Assembly: GCF_040869045.1 (NCBI RefSeq)
Contig: NC_090321.1
Coordinates: forward strand, 34,531,426 to 34,595,425
DNA length: 64,000 nt
Reading direction: 5' to 3'
Source: Eurosta solidaginis
Taxonomy: Eukaryota; Arthropoda; Insecta; Diptera; Tephritidae
This document shows positions 12,425 to 23,970 of this stretch, one piece after another. The notes beneath the pieces were generated by a model. It worked only from the letters and a program-made list of their open reading frames with translations, searched no databases and had not been told where the DNA came from. Positions within the stretch are counted from its first letter, which is position 1. Every line of letters starts with the position of its first letter. The position numbers and the translations under genes were made by a program.

Positions 12425-15400
12425 GGCAGGCTCGGCTGCTCTCATCAGTCGCCTTTCTAAAGGCGACGTCGAAGTGGTCCTTATCCAAGAACCCTGGGTG
12501 AATAACTTAAGGATTTGCGGATTGGGGGCCATTGGGTTTAAGCTCATCCGAGCTGCAGATGAAGGTAAAGTTAGAACCTGCATTTTAGTAAAGTCCGAGC
12601 TAAGTATCTTTTTCTTACCTAATTATAGCAATGGTGACGTTACAGTGGCCAGCTTGGCAAGCGGAGGCACCCAATTAACGCTAGCCTCCGTTTACATGCC
12701 GTACGACGCAGAGGAACCTCCTCCGCAAAAGATGGTAAAGGATCTGGTGGCCGACTCAAGCAAAGGTCATCTGCTAACTGGGACAGACGCAAACGCCCAC
12801 AATGTGCAGTGGGGTAGTTCCGACATAAACACTCGTGGTGAGTCACTATTGAGTACCTTTTAACAATTAACCTTGTAGTTTGCAATGTAGGTAATGAACC
12901 AACTTTTATTACTAAAAACCGTAAGGAGGTTATTGACCTCACTTGTTCTTGGGGAACATTCCTTTTCAGACCACCGGTATATTGAAGTAATGAGTTCTTC
13001 GTCGATCAGCCCACTGCGAGACGTAACCCACGTAATACAAACTGGGAACAAAAATAATGAGCTGTTAGCAAGAGAACTGCCCCCACAAAGCCCCTCATCA
13101 ACGGCGGAGCTAGAGGGTCTGGTAGAAACCTTCACATCGGCATTCTCAAATGCTTTAGAACAGGCTTGGTCATTGCCAAAACAACGCGGTAAGCGTAAAC
13201 CTCACTGGTGGTCCCATGATCTGAACCTACTTCGTAAATCCTGTAGAGAACAGTTCAACAAAGCCAAATTCTTTGATAACGGGTCACAATGGCTAGAATA
13301 CAAGGACAAACTAAGGACCTACAAAAAAGTCCTGAGACAAGCGAAGAGAAATTCATGGAGAAATTTCTGCACTGGAGTCGAAAGTGTCGTTGACACATCA
13401 AGGCTACGATGTGTGCTTTCTAAGACGCAATCAGCTATTAGCTTTCTGCGGAGACCGAATGGTACCTGGACCAGCACAGAGGGCGAAACCTCAGAGCTGC
13501 TCCTGGACACACATTTCCCGGGAAATACGACCAACGCACCGGAAGTACCTGCAGCAAACCAAGTTGTGAATATACCCATCACTGAGGAGAGGGTGAGGTT
13601 GGCAGTTAAAAGTTTTAAACCTTTTAAGGCTGCTGGACTAGACCAGATTGTCCCCGCTCAACTTATCTACTCTTTGGGGTTATCAGCCAACTAGCTGCGG
13701 CACATATATACCGCTTGTTTGGCTCTGAACTATATTCCGTGTGCATGGAGGAGCGCCACGGTCATACTCATTCCTAAGGCAGGCAAAGCCTCTCACTACG
13801 AGCCGAAGGACTACACACCTATCAGTCTTTCATCCTTCGTACTCAAGACCCTAGATATAAAAGTTGGCGATTTTCTCACTAAAAGTATTGATAGGAACCT
13901 CATTTCGGGCTATCAACACGCGTACACCAAAGGTAAATCTGCGGAGGCTGCGCTACATAGCCTAGTCTCTACTATAGAAACATCCTTGTTCGAAAAGGAT
14001 TATTGTCTTGTGGCCTTCCTAGATATTGAAGGAGCATGCTTTAACTGATCTGGACGTAAATAGTGGGACTGATTGATCTACTGCTCAGGGGAAGGAAAGT
14101 GCTTTCCTCACTGGGGAAGGTTGATATAATACGATTTGTCGCAAGGGGCACGCCCCATGGTGGTGTCTTTTCCCCTCTACTATGGAATCTAACGGTAAAC
14201 TCGCTATTAAGAGTTACTAGTTGGGGAAGCGGGAAGGTTGTGACATATGCTGATGACCTAGCGATTGTCTACAGAGGCAAGTTCCCTCATACTTTATGCG
14301 ACTTGATGCAGGTAGCATTGCGAGAGGTTTCCCTGCGGGCTTCCCGATGTGGACTCAGCGTCAATTCCGATAAAGTAGAGCTTGTCTTATATACCAAACG
14401 ATACGAAATACCATCGTTAAACCTACCAGAACTAAATGGTGTGCGTCTAAGGCAAACAATGGGGACTCAACCCCAACATATGCAGATGGATTTTTACCGC
14501 GATTATCAGACCCATACTGCTGTATGAGGTAGTCGTATGGTGGCCAGCCTTGAGCAAGGCGTCAAACCTAAACTTGTTGGGTAAAGTCCACAGATCCAGC
14601 ATGATAAGCATGAGCGGGGCTCTAAGAACAATGCCTAGCGAAGCTCCTCAGGTCATTCTTGACATCCTTCCATTGGATCTAGCTGCTCATCGAGCAGCGG
14701 CAACGCCAGTCCTGCGTCTAAGGGAGTTGTCGTGTGGGAACAACAATACCACAGGACACCCAAGTATACTAAACAAATACAGTTTTCTTCTTACTAGCAC
14801 AGATCGCTGTGCGACCACAACAGTTGCGGAAACCAACTTTAATATAAACATACCCAGCAGGGATGATTGGACGGATTCGGATAAGTGCCTTGCTATGAGC
14901 AACAGCATTTCCATATACACGGACGGCTCCAAGCTAAACGGTAGAGTTGGAGGTGGAGTATACTCAAGGGACCTTGACCTCCAGCTCTCATTCAGACTAC
15001 CTGACCACTCTAGTGTATTCCAGGCAGAAGTTGCAGCCATAATGGAAGCCCCAGCTAGGATAGGGACATACAATGTCGGCAAAGAAATCTTTACCTTCAG
15101 CGACAGCCAAGCTGCCATAAAATCTCTGGGCTCCCACTCGTTCAATTCTGAACTAGCGCTAAACTGTCGCCGATCTCTTCAAGAGATGGCTCAACAGAAC
15201 CGTGTACACCTCACATGGATCCCTGGACATAGGGATATCGAGGGAAACTGCATTGCAGATGAACTCGCTAGGCAGGGTACAATCAGGCAGGTTCTTCCTG
15301 GACAAGGACGCTTAAAGCTAATGCTAAAAGAGCACATCTACCGTCAAGCCGACGAAAGATGACTACAAACACCGGTGTGTCGAACATCGAAAGAAACCTG

Positions 15401-15731
15401 GCCTAAATGGGATCCTAAAAGATGCCGTCACGTGCACAACCTAAGAAGGGATACAATTTCCACACTTGTGGGGTACTAACGGGTCATTGCCTCATAGGTA
15501 GGCATGCAGAAAGGCTAGGAGCGCCTATCGTCGTTGCTGTAGAAGTTGTTAAGAAGATGAGGAGGAGGAAACGGTGGTTCACCTCATTTGCAACTGCCTA
15601 GCACTAAGCGGAGCACGGCAGCGCTTTCTGGGAGCTCCATTTCTTGATAATCTGAGTCAGGTTGTGGAGCATGACGTCAAGGACTTGGTAGCTTTCATCA
15701 CGTCCTCAAAATGGTTCGAAGAGGAAAGGTA
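12387..15731 (+). pseudogene. LINE ORF2 polyprotein (EN-RT-RNase H), frameshifted
   Basis: Starts MLRLLQINLHKSKAG. Endonuclease motifs: IQEPW, TDANAHN (~12785) and SFSDH (~12965), the last in a different frame. Reverse transcriptase: FKAAGLDQI (~13630), FLDIEGACF, GTPHGGVFSPLLWN (~14145) and YADDLAIVY (~14246). RNase H: YTDGSKLNG (~14917), QAEVAAIME, FSDSQAAIKSL and GHRDIEGNCIADELA (~15225). A C-terminal ICNCLALSGARQRFLG patch is visible near 15590. Breaks include a frameshift near 12865 and stops at 13692, 14046 and 14525. It would have nicked target DNA and copied the element's own RNA by target-primed reverse transcription. It is no longer functional. Confidence 0.9.
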
Positions 15732-16600
15732 ATGGTGTTTTTCGTGGTATCACAACGGGCCTAATACTACTGGCCTAAGTGTGCCCTCGTGCAGCCACCC
15801 TAACCTAACCTAACCTAGTTAGCGAATACTAACACATATGTACCAGTAGGGTACTTAAATATTAAATGGATATATTTATTTGAATGCTTATAACTTTTGT
15901 ATTAGTCCATCGATTTTGTTGAATGAAAGCTTATTTAAAAAAAAACCTGCAAAAAAATAAAAAGTTTTCGAGATTCTTCCTCGCAAAATACAATTTTTTT
16001 TATATATTTACCAAAAAAATTGAAAAAATCCGTAAAGATTGTTCGTTATCTTTAAATCTGCAGGGTCTAGCAAAAAGTGTTGTATGCACAGTTTATTGCC
16101 TTTGAAAAGCTTCAAACTGTTTTGAAAATGCTCAATTCCTTCTTGAGATAAATATGATTAAGTGGACCCACATTTTTTTTTTAAACGGTAATTCGCAAAT
16201 ATCTCAAAAACCTTACCATAGAATCAAAAATAACCTTGATTTTCAGAATCAGGGGGTGATTTTACATAGGAATTTTATAATGGCGTCTTTGGTGCAGAAA
16301 AAAAGTTGGAATTTGTGATCCAGTGTTATTTGTTGCCGAATGAGTGCAAAACATTGAATGCCTAATGCATGTAGCAACATATTTACTTACCATTTTCTAT
16401 TTTTCACAATTGCTTTATTAAAAAGCAAATTCAAGCCCTAATCTCGAAGGATAAAATATTATAACTCCCACAATTTAATAAAAACACTTTGCCACTTTGA
16501 TATGTTCGCAATAGTTCTGACAGTATATTCACAGGTGATCGATCGATATACCATCAGCCAGCAAAATCATTGTAAACTAACAATTTGAAAATAGATAGTA

Positions 16601-17561
16601 CACTCAGAGAAAAACTCCGTTCTAAAATCCAGCACCACCGGACTCAATTCAAGCTTTTCATGTTCCTACTTTTTTGTTCTTGAAAAACGAACGACCTCTT
16701 CTCAAAACAACAACCGTGTTCTTGAACTGACAACCATTTTCTTGAAAAGAGAACGGCTGGTCTTAAAATATGAACAAATGTTCTATTAATGAGAACAATG
16801 TTCTTAAATTAAGAACAATGTTTCAGTTCAAGAAAAAAGAAACGGTATAATTCGTGTGTACTACAATGTTAAATACAACATTTGGCACAAGCTATCAAGC
16901 AGTTGTAGTGGCCCAGGGGCTATTATGTTGCGGTTGCGATCGTGTGGCGCGAGTTCGATCACCGTGAAACTCTAAGTATTTTAAACAATTTTTTTATATT
17001 CTATTTTTTTAACTCTTCTTTTTCGTTGAGTTTCATTCACATATGCACAGGTAATTCTCAATCTTGTTATGCAATGTTTTAAATATATATTCAGATTGCA
17101 TCATCAAATAACAAGAATTTCTCAGTAAGAGAAACATAGGGATAAATGCTTATTATGCGTTTTTCTAACCTTTTTGGAATTTTAATAAAAATTTTTTTTT
17201 GTTATTAATATTTTTTAGTAATGACAAAAAAATGATTTATTAATAAAAAAATAAATAAGTGGTACCTTCCCACTCCCACCAATGATCAAGCACAAACCGT
17301 TCTTCAATTGAGACCGAAAATTTTTTAATCGACCACAAATCGTTCTCGAAGCGTGAGAACAAAAAGTCTTAAATCAAGCCCAAGTAGAGCTTGAAATCAG
17401 CACAGAAAGTTCACACATCAATACCAAAGTGGTCATAAAATACGAATGGTGCGCTTGGAAAAACTGTTCTTAAAACAAGCCCATCGGTCACGAGTTAAGA
17501 AAAAACGTACTTAACAGACTTTTGTCAACGAATGTTCTTAATTTTGAACTTGTTTCGAGTG
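16601..17561 (+). mobile_element. TA-flanked MITE 'CACTCAGAG', copy 1
   Basis: Starts CACTCAGAGAAAAACTCCG right after TA and ends GAGTG before TA. About 25 bp of the right inverted terminus is missing compared with the copy at 34835. It contains many GTTCTT/AAGAAC motifs and a tRNA-like core (TGGCCCAGGGG near 16912, GTTCGATCACC near 16953). Confidence 0.85.
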
Positions 17562-19084
17562 TAGGCATGAACAACTTCCCAACGTAGAATGATTTCAATA
17601 AGTATATTTTAAAATCTGAACCAAATTCGTATTTCTCAACCTGCCCCCCCCCCCCCCCCCCCCCTAGATACGCGCCTGTGTTTTCGTTTCATTACGAATG
17701 GAATTTTATTTTACCTCAAAGGAAGAAATGTCTACTAAAAAATTTTATTGAGTTTCACATCATTGCTGGCTTCAGATTTAGGTCGAACATCTGTTCGTAA
17801 TACATTTCGACTAAAAAATTTAGAAACCAAAATTCTGCACAATTTAACCTGAAATCAATCGTGAAATCACAGTTTACCAAGGAATTTTCAAAACTTCTAT
17901 GTCATAAATGTGTTGGACAGTGCTTAAAAGTCAACACCCGCTGAGTTTCAAATTTACAATCAACTTTGCGGCGGCAGTAAAACTGACGATAAACAAGATC
18001 GCTAAATCGACAGAACAAAGCGGCAGTGAAGCGTGTGGCATAAAGACGTTCAGAAAACTTGACAACTCTACGAAAACAAAAACCTAAAAAACAGAAATTG
18101 TCTTCCAAAAAAGCTGAGTTAAGCGGAAAATAAACAAAGCCCACAATTTAGCGATCGTAAAATAAAATATTCAATATAGTGCAACAAAATGCTTATAAAA
18201 ATTAAGATCACATGATGATCAACAACAAGGATCACATTATTGATGATTATGATGATGGTTGATGCATTTTCCAGCTCAAGTATTTTAAGTATTATTTATG
18301 AGCGTTTGCTTAAGAAACGACAAAGTGTTAAATTCGACATAAAGCCCTGATCATTTACGTAGGCATTACACATTTTACAAAAACACTTACGAAACGTCAA
18401 CATAAAAAAATGTGATGAACTGACTTTATTATTGGTGATTTACAAGTGTCATAAACGTTAAGATATCTCATACTACAAAAAGATACTGCACATTTAAAGG
18501 AAAAAGTGTTAACAATTTGAAGGAAGAACGGGGTACTTAAGCTAGAATTTTTATGTAAGAACTTGAAACTATGAATCTGTTTCAAACAGAGGCGTCAAAG
18601 TCGTTAAAAATTGTTCTTTTTGGAATGTCTTTATAGTAACTTCGAGATCAGTTGTATAAGGAGTATTTGGATACACATTCGAAGGCAGTGTTTAATGGGA
18701 CTGACACTACGCTTTGTCATAAAATCTAAGGATATTAACACTTTCACAGGAATTTTCTATGGAGCATGCGCCATATAAAATTGTGTGGCTATTTTTCAAC
18801 AGAAGTCACAGATCACGTCATAGTTTTTGACAGATCACACTATGGTGTGACTTTGGCTTCTGAAAATTTTTTGTATTTATGGTGGATACATATATAGAGT
18901 CTTGTTTTTACATACCCGGTAGGAAATTTTGTTTAACAGTTAAGTAGTAGTAGTAGTCATATATTAGCAATCGTGTCTAAAACTATAAATCTTAGCAAGC
19001 TGCCATATTCAAGAAAACCGTCTTTTAACTTATTTTTTAAACTAAAATATCTGTTCTGGCCCTGAATTTTGAAAATGGGCGTTC
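17562..19084. other. intergenic, no gene
   Basis: AT-rich, with a poly(C) run at 17644-17664 and a GATGATTATGATGATG stretch near 18240. No coding region recognised. Confidence 0.5.
17644..17664. repeat. poly(C)21 homopolymer
   Basis: Uninterrupted run of 21 C; its length is prone to assembly error. Confidence 0.9.
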
Positions 19085-20220
19085 ATTTATGATCAGAAAG
19101 TTATCGATTATTTATCAGAAATTTGTCGATTTGCTATGAAAAAGTTATCAGTTGACTATCGAAGGTTTATCAATTTGTTATCAGAGTGTTGTCAATTGTT
19201 AACAACGTGTTATCGATTTCTTATCGATTTATTACAGAAAAGTTATCGATATGTAATAGAAATATCGATATGTTATCAAAGATCATTTGTTGCCAATTGG
19301 GAAGAACCTCTCCGAGCCGTTAGAGATCAAATGATGCCTTAGACAAAGCGACTCCTTTAACTTAATGCTGGAGAAGATAATTCCAGCAGCAAAATTAAGC
19401 TGTGATGGTACAATCTATTATAAGGGCGTACAGTTATCGAAATATGCTGATGATATTGATATTATTGACCTTAAAAAACGAACGGTGAGCTTTCGATTAG
19501 ATAAAGAGGCAAATAAGTGGCGATTGTGGTAAATGACGACAATGATGATGTTCTTGGCAGCCACAACACTGTTGGCCGATATAAATTCGAGACTGTGAAA
19601 GACTGAGTAGCCAATTGAAAAATGAGGTCCTCTCGAGGAATAAATTTCACGCTATACAAGTCGCTCATTATACATACTTGCCCTAATATATGGGTCGATA
19701 TCAAGGACGGTGTCGAGAGAAGGTGAGGTGGCTCTTGGGGCTCGAGATAAAAGTTCTACAGAAGATGTATGGTCTTGTCCGTGATGTCGACGGCGAGTAT
19801 CGAAGGAGGTATAATGACGCGTTGTATGAGTTCTATGCAGATATGAAGATAGTGCAGCGAAAAAAACCCCAAAGAATGCACTGGCTAGGTTTATGCTATG
19901 CGAATAGAAGAAAACGCTCTGGATGTTTGTAATCGGAATGTTGCTAACTTGTTAATCTGCTTGATGTCGTGTTATTTGTTATGAGAAAGTTATCGGTTAT
20001 CAATTCATTATCGAAAATACATCAATTAAATCGATTTGGTATCGGAAATCGATCGTATTCCTGTCAGTAGTTATAGACTTTTTATCGATAAGAATCGATT
20101 TGTTATCGAAAAGCTATCGACACGCTATCGCAGCATGTTATGGATTTCTTATCATGATGGATTTGTTATCGGCGATCATCGGTTTCTTATGAACAGATAC
20201 TAATAAATCTTCAATTCAAA
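19085..20220. repeat. degenerate TTATCGAT-rich array, split by LINE debris
   Basis: Dense GTTATCGATT / TATCAGAAA-type motifs at 19088-19283 and again at 19965-20215, in the same orientation. The LINE fragment lies between. A matching array in the opposite orientation is at 38065-38930. Confidence 0.7.
19300..19935 (+). mobile_element. LINE ORF2 fragment (after the RT palm)
   Basis: The translation at 19735-19915 (LQKMYGLVRDVDGEYRRRYN, then DALYEFYADMKIVQ and MHWLGLCYANR) matches the conserved post-RT region of an abundant insect LINE family. Further copies occur at 30180-30588, 51430-51770 and 61135-61740. Upstream text near 19440 (YADDIDII-like) is the RT motif. Frames are broken. Confidence 0.7.
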
Positions 20221-20704
20221 ATCTATGACACATCTGAAACCCATTGATAACATGCCGATAAGAAATTAAAAGACACCGACTCGGCGATAACAAAGCCATA
20301 CTTTCGCTTTCGATTATGAGCTGCTAATAAAACAATACATAAAATAAAATATCCAGGAATGACTTGTTTCTGGTAAAGTGGCATCTGTTTTGGTTTAACT
20401 TCAACCCCTAAGTGAACTCTTATTAATTAAAAAAAAAAAAAAACATTAGTTTTCTTGTCTAACTTCACGAGTACTTGGCACTCACGCCTTTTTTTATACC
20501 TTAAAAAAGAAGTGATATGCTCATTAATAAGTACACCGGGTTACCATATAGGCAACATAGGCTAGATCCTAGGGCGGCAAAATTTGAGTCGATTAATTAA
20601 AAAAAAAATGCATTCCGATTTGAATAAATAATTCATTATTTTTTATCCATTTCGAAATTAGAATGAAGCTATAAATTATTTTTCCTCATAGCAGTTGTAA
20701 AAAT
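20221..20704. other. intergenic, nothing recognised
   Basis: AT-rich with short A-runs; no gene. Confidence 0.5.
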
Positions 20705-21072
20705 GGCGACCACCGTGGTGTGATGGTAGCGTGCTCCGCCTATCACACCGTATGCCCTGGGTTCAACTCCCGGGCAAAGCAACATCAAAATTTTAGAAAT
20801 AAGGTTTTTCAATTAGAAGAAAATTTTTCTAAGCGGGATCGCCCCTCGGCAGTGACTGGCAAGCGCTCCGAGTGTATTTCTGCCATGAAAAGCTCTCAGT
20901 GAAAACTCATCTGCCTTGCAGATGCCGTTCGGAGTCGGCATAAAATCATGTAGGTCCCGTCCGGCCAATTTTTAGGGAAAATCAAGAGGAGCACGACGAA
21001 AATTGGAAGAGAAGCTCGGCCTTAGAACTCTTCGGAGGTTATCGCGCCTTACATTTATTTTTTTTTTTAGTC
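20705..21072 (+). mobile_element. tRNA-derived SINE, copy 2
   Basis: The head has box-A-like TGGTGTGATGGTAGCG and box B GGGTTCAACTCCC. The body is shared with the other copies (GCAGATGCCGTTCGGAG, TATCGCGCCTTACATT) and the tail is T-rich. The target duplication GTAAAAAT is at 20697-20704 and 21073-21080. Confidence 0.93.
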
Positions 21073-21378
21073 GTAAAAATTTGCATAAAACTTCTAATCA
21101 CGCGCCTTAGAAACCTAACAGCGCGTTTGTGCTTGGCGTAAAGAAACAGCCGACCCGCAACCCTGAGAACCAGAATCATCTAAGAGGTTACCACACTTGA
21201 CATCACTGCTAAAAAACGAGCATGCATTCGATGCAAATCTTGAGCTAAAGCCCTTCTATTCCTCATAAGTATATTATAATGCATAAAATCAGGGTCAAAT
21301 CTGGTCGTAACACAAATATTAGGCAGTTTATAGTCTTCTGTTTGTCTAGCGCGATAAATTTTCTCTTATCACTGATAT
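21073..21378. other. intergenic spacer
   Basis: About 300 bp between the SINE and the LTR element; nothing recognised. Confidence 0.5.
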
Positions 21379-21865
21379 TGTACTGTAATCCCCTTATTTG
21401 CAACCTTCTGCTAACGTTTGAATCACTAAACTGTTGAATAAATAACTCCCCTATTCAATAACTCAAAATGGCCTTTATTAAAGTACTTCAGAATAACACT
21501 ACTATTGCTCGCCAGATAGCGTCTTAAATCAAACTGATTGTCGTGCCTCTACTGTTGTTGCATTTTATACTGTCCGGTTTCATCACCGGCATATTTCTAG
21601 GCGCTTCTATTTCCAGAACTTACTAGTTAGTTATCAGCTATAAATTTACTCAGCTGTAACTATAGATGCACGATTTTATAGCTTCTCTCATTGCATACTT
21701 TCGGGAGTATCTCAGATATATGCATGTGGTTGTGTGTTGCTTCTCCGCTGCGTGTACGTACATATGTGTAGATATAATGATTGATCTATTGATGTGCATA
21801 AAATTCACTGATTAGCATCGGCTTAGAGATGATAGTATCCCTTATTGTTTCTAATATTCGTCACA
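21379..21865 (-). repeat. 3' LTR
   Basis: 487-bp LTR matching the split copy at 23971-25235 (for example CTCGCCAGATAGCGTCTTAA, AAACTGTTGAATAAATAACTC and GATTGATCTATTGATGTGC). It contains an AATAAA-like signal on the sense strand. Confidence 0.88.
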
Positions 21866-21889
21866 CTGCCCTCCACCTAAGTCTGATCG

Positions 21890-22328
21890 TCCCGATCAGA
21901 CAAATCTCTCTATCTAAATGCTGCCAGCCTTTCCAAATTAACGACTTTCATTTTGGTTCGTGGTTTCCCAATGGTTTGTATGCGGTAGATGGTATCCCTG
22001 ATTTTCTTCACAAATTTGTACGGGCCTTCCCAACTGTACCGAATTTTGGATGGAACACTTTTCCTTCCTCCAAGAAACCTTCCGAATTATAGTTCTTATC
22101 GTACCTGTGTTTCATCCTACTACTCATTACCCTTGGTCGTTCCCTCGCACTCTGCTGATTGGCCAAAGGAGAACTACTTCGCAGAGCTTGATCTTGACGG
22201 ATTAACTTTGCATCATCAGTATCGTCTTGACGTTTCACAAGAGTAGTGCGCGCTGGCTTGAAACCACCCTTGCATTCTTTCTGGAAAATTCCTTCAGTTG
22301 TTTTAGTGCGGCCATTAGGTTTTGTCAA
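21890..22328 (-). pseudogene. LTR-element integrase C-terminal remnant
   Basis: The minus-strand reading contains ARERPRVMSSRMKHRYDKN, then a KFGTVGKARTNL region (decayed GPY/F-type text), then a basic tail reaching the polypurine tract. This is the usual end of a gypsy-group pol. It is joined almost directly to the protease, so the RT, RNase H and integrase catalytic core were deleted. The frame is disrupted near 22030. Confidence 0.7.
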
Positions 22329-22352
22329 TGCCAGTGTTTTTCTCGCAGGTAC

Positions 22353-23911
22353 TTAGTTATACTCGCCAGTGATCGTACGCAACTTTGCTCTAGGTAATGG
22401 CTTTACTCTACTGTGGACCAAATCAGATCGAATCAAGGAATGAGATGCGCCCGTATCTACAGTCAGTACACGTTCTTTGCCATCCACATTCCTTCTGACG
22501 GTAAGACTGCTTGATTTCTTTCCAATTTGCAACACAGATATCACAGGACATTCAATAGCCGGGGCAAGTTGCCGATCTTTACATCTGACTCGCTCTTGCT
22601 TATCTCTTCCAGCTTTGCGTTTACGGCCACCCAAGTTGGAACTACCATGACCAAGATCGCAATTACGTGCAATATGACCGGGCTTCCCGCATTTGAAGCA
22701 TTTGATTGCAGCATTATTCTTCTGTTGCGTTCCTTTTAAAGCTTCTCAAATTGCGTCTACCCACTCTGGCCATTCTACTTCCACACTGCGTGCTTTGAAA
22801 ACTGGCTTACACAGAAGGGACGCTGTTTCCTGAATCAGAGCATGTGATACTGTTTCTGCGAATGTTGACTTTGGGTTTGCGTATGTAGATCGCTTTGTTT
22901 CGATGTCCCGTATGCCATTTATAAAGCTCTGAATCTTTACTCTTTCAGTGTATTCCACGGATGCGTCCGCATTCGCTAAATGTGCCAGCCTTTCAACATC
23001 CGACTCAAACTCTTGCAATGCTTCACCAGGCCTCTGGAAGCGGTTCAGTAACTCCATTTGGTATATCTGTTTTCAATGCTCGCTTCCATAACGTCTCTCG
23101 ACAGCGGCCAGCAATGCTTCATAACTGTTTCGTTCGTACTTTGGAATCGCCTGTAAGATTTCCGCTGCAGGCCCTTTCAATACCACGATCAGTGCAGCAA
23201 CTTTATCTTCCGCATTCCAGTTTTTCACTGCTGCGGTCTTCTCAAACTGTAGCTTGAAGACCTGGAGAGATGGAGTTTTTACCTTCGTATTACTCGCTGA
23301 AGCAGCTGGGCGATTTAATTGCAACTCCTGTATACGACCTTTCAAAGCATCCACCTCGGCTTCGATTTTTTCCTCAAACAGCGTTATTTTCTCATCCATA
23401 CGCGCTTCGAGTTTTTATGATATACGCGCCTCTTGCGCTTCGAGTTGTACTGTTATGCGTGCCTCTTGCTCTTTCAGTTGTTTTTCCACCTTTGATGTAA
23501 TCTGTGTCGACATTTCTGAAATAAGCGTTTCTTGTGCTTCAATCTTTGATGTTATGCGTGTCTCCTGTTCTTCCAGTTGATATGACAGTTGAGATGTTAC
23601 ATCTGTCTTTTGCACTTCGAGCTGTGTTGACATATCGGTTGATATTTGTGACGACATTTGCTTCAACACTGCTAGTATTGCGTTAGTGTCAACAGTTGCC
23701 AATGGATTCCGATTCTCTATACTCTCCTCCATTTTAGTCGCTGGCTCTTCCACATCAGGATAAAAGACTACTCGTCTACATTAATTCCTTCCAACTCCAA
23801 TACCTCTCCTAGCCGTGCTTGAAGTTCTATCTTATTGCCAGTTGTATTCAATCCACGGCTCTCCAACTCCTTCTTCAGTTGCTGGATCCTCAATTCACTC
23901 AACTTTGCCAT
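22353..23911 (-). pseudogene. LTR-element gag and protease, broken
   Basis: The minus-strand start is at 23911 (MAKLSELRIQQLKKELESRG), an SAP-like motif at the very N-terminus. A stop near 23775 is followed by a long coiled-coil-like Gln/Glu-rich repeat region (23415-23750, repeated EEQE/AQEAR units). Then come a gag core (23073-23399, NWNAEDKVAALIVVLKG; 22746-23057, ALQEFESDVERLAHLA), a CCHC knuckle (CFKCGKPGHIARNC, ~22665-22706) and an aspartic protease motif (VDTGASHSLI, ~22450). At least three breaks (near 23410, 23065 and 22745) interrupt it. Confidence 0.8.
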
Positions 23912-23970
23912 GTCCAAGTTGTATTCGCAATCTTCGGAATTTATTCAACAATTCCTCCTCTGACACCAAC

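Larger units (their letters stand above)
10362..15815 (+). mobile_element. nearly full-length LOA/R1-group LINE (5454 bp), inactivated
   Basis: Bounded by a 12-bp target duplication TAGTTAGCGAAT (10350-10361 and 15816-15827). It has a 5' UTR, ORF1 and ORF2 (apurinic-like endonuclease, reverse transcriptase, RNase H, cysteine-rich tail). The 3' end is CCTAACCTAACCTAACC, with no poly(A). An RNase H domain after the RT places it in the R1/LOA/I group. Multiple frameshifts and stops make it inactive. It sits at the centre of a palindromic element. Confidence 0.93.
9795..16302. mobile_element. large palindromic element split by a LINE
   Basis: The left arm (9795-10361) and right arm (15816-16302) are inverted copies. 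Examples are GGTACATATGT.TGTTAG against CTAACACATATGTACC, ATCGATGGACTGATAC against GTATTAGTCCATCGAT, and AAAGATAACGAACAATC against GATTGTTCGTTATCTTT. Outer ends are approximately TGCACCnnAnACGnCATTAT inverted. Arms are ~500-565 bp and diverged by several percent with indels. No coding capacity, so this is probably a non-autonomous foldback/MITE-type element. Its centre was hit by the LINE at 10362-15815. Confidence 0.8.
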
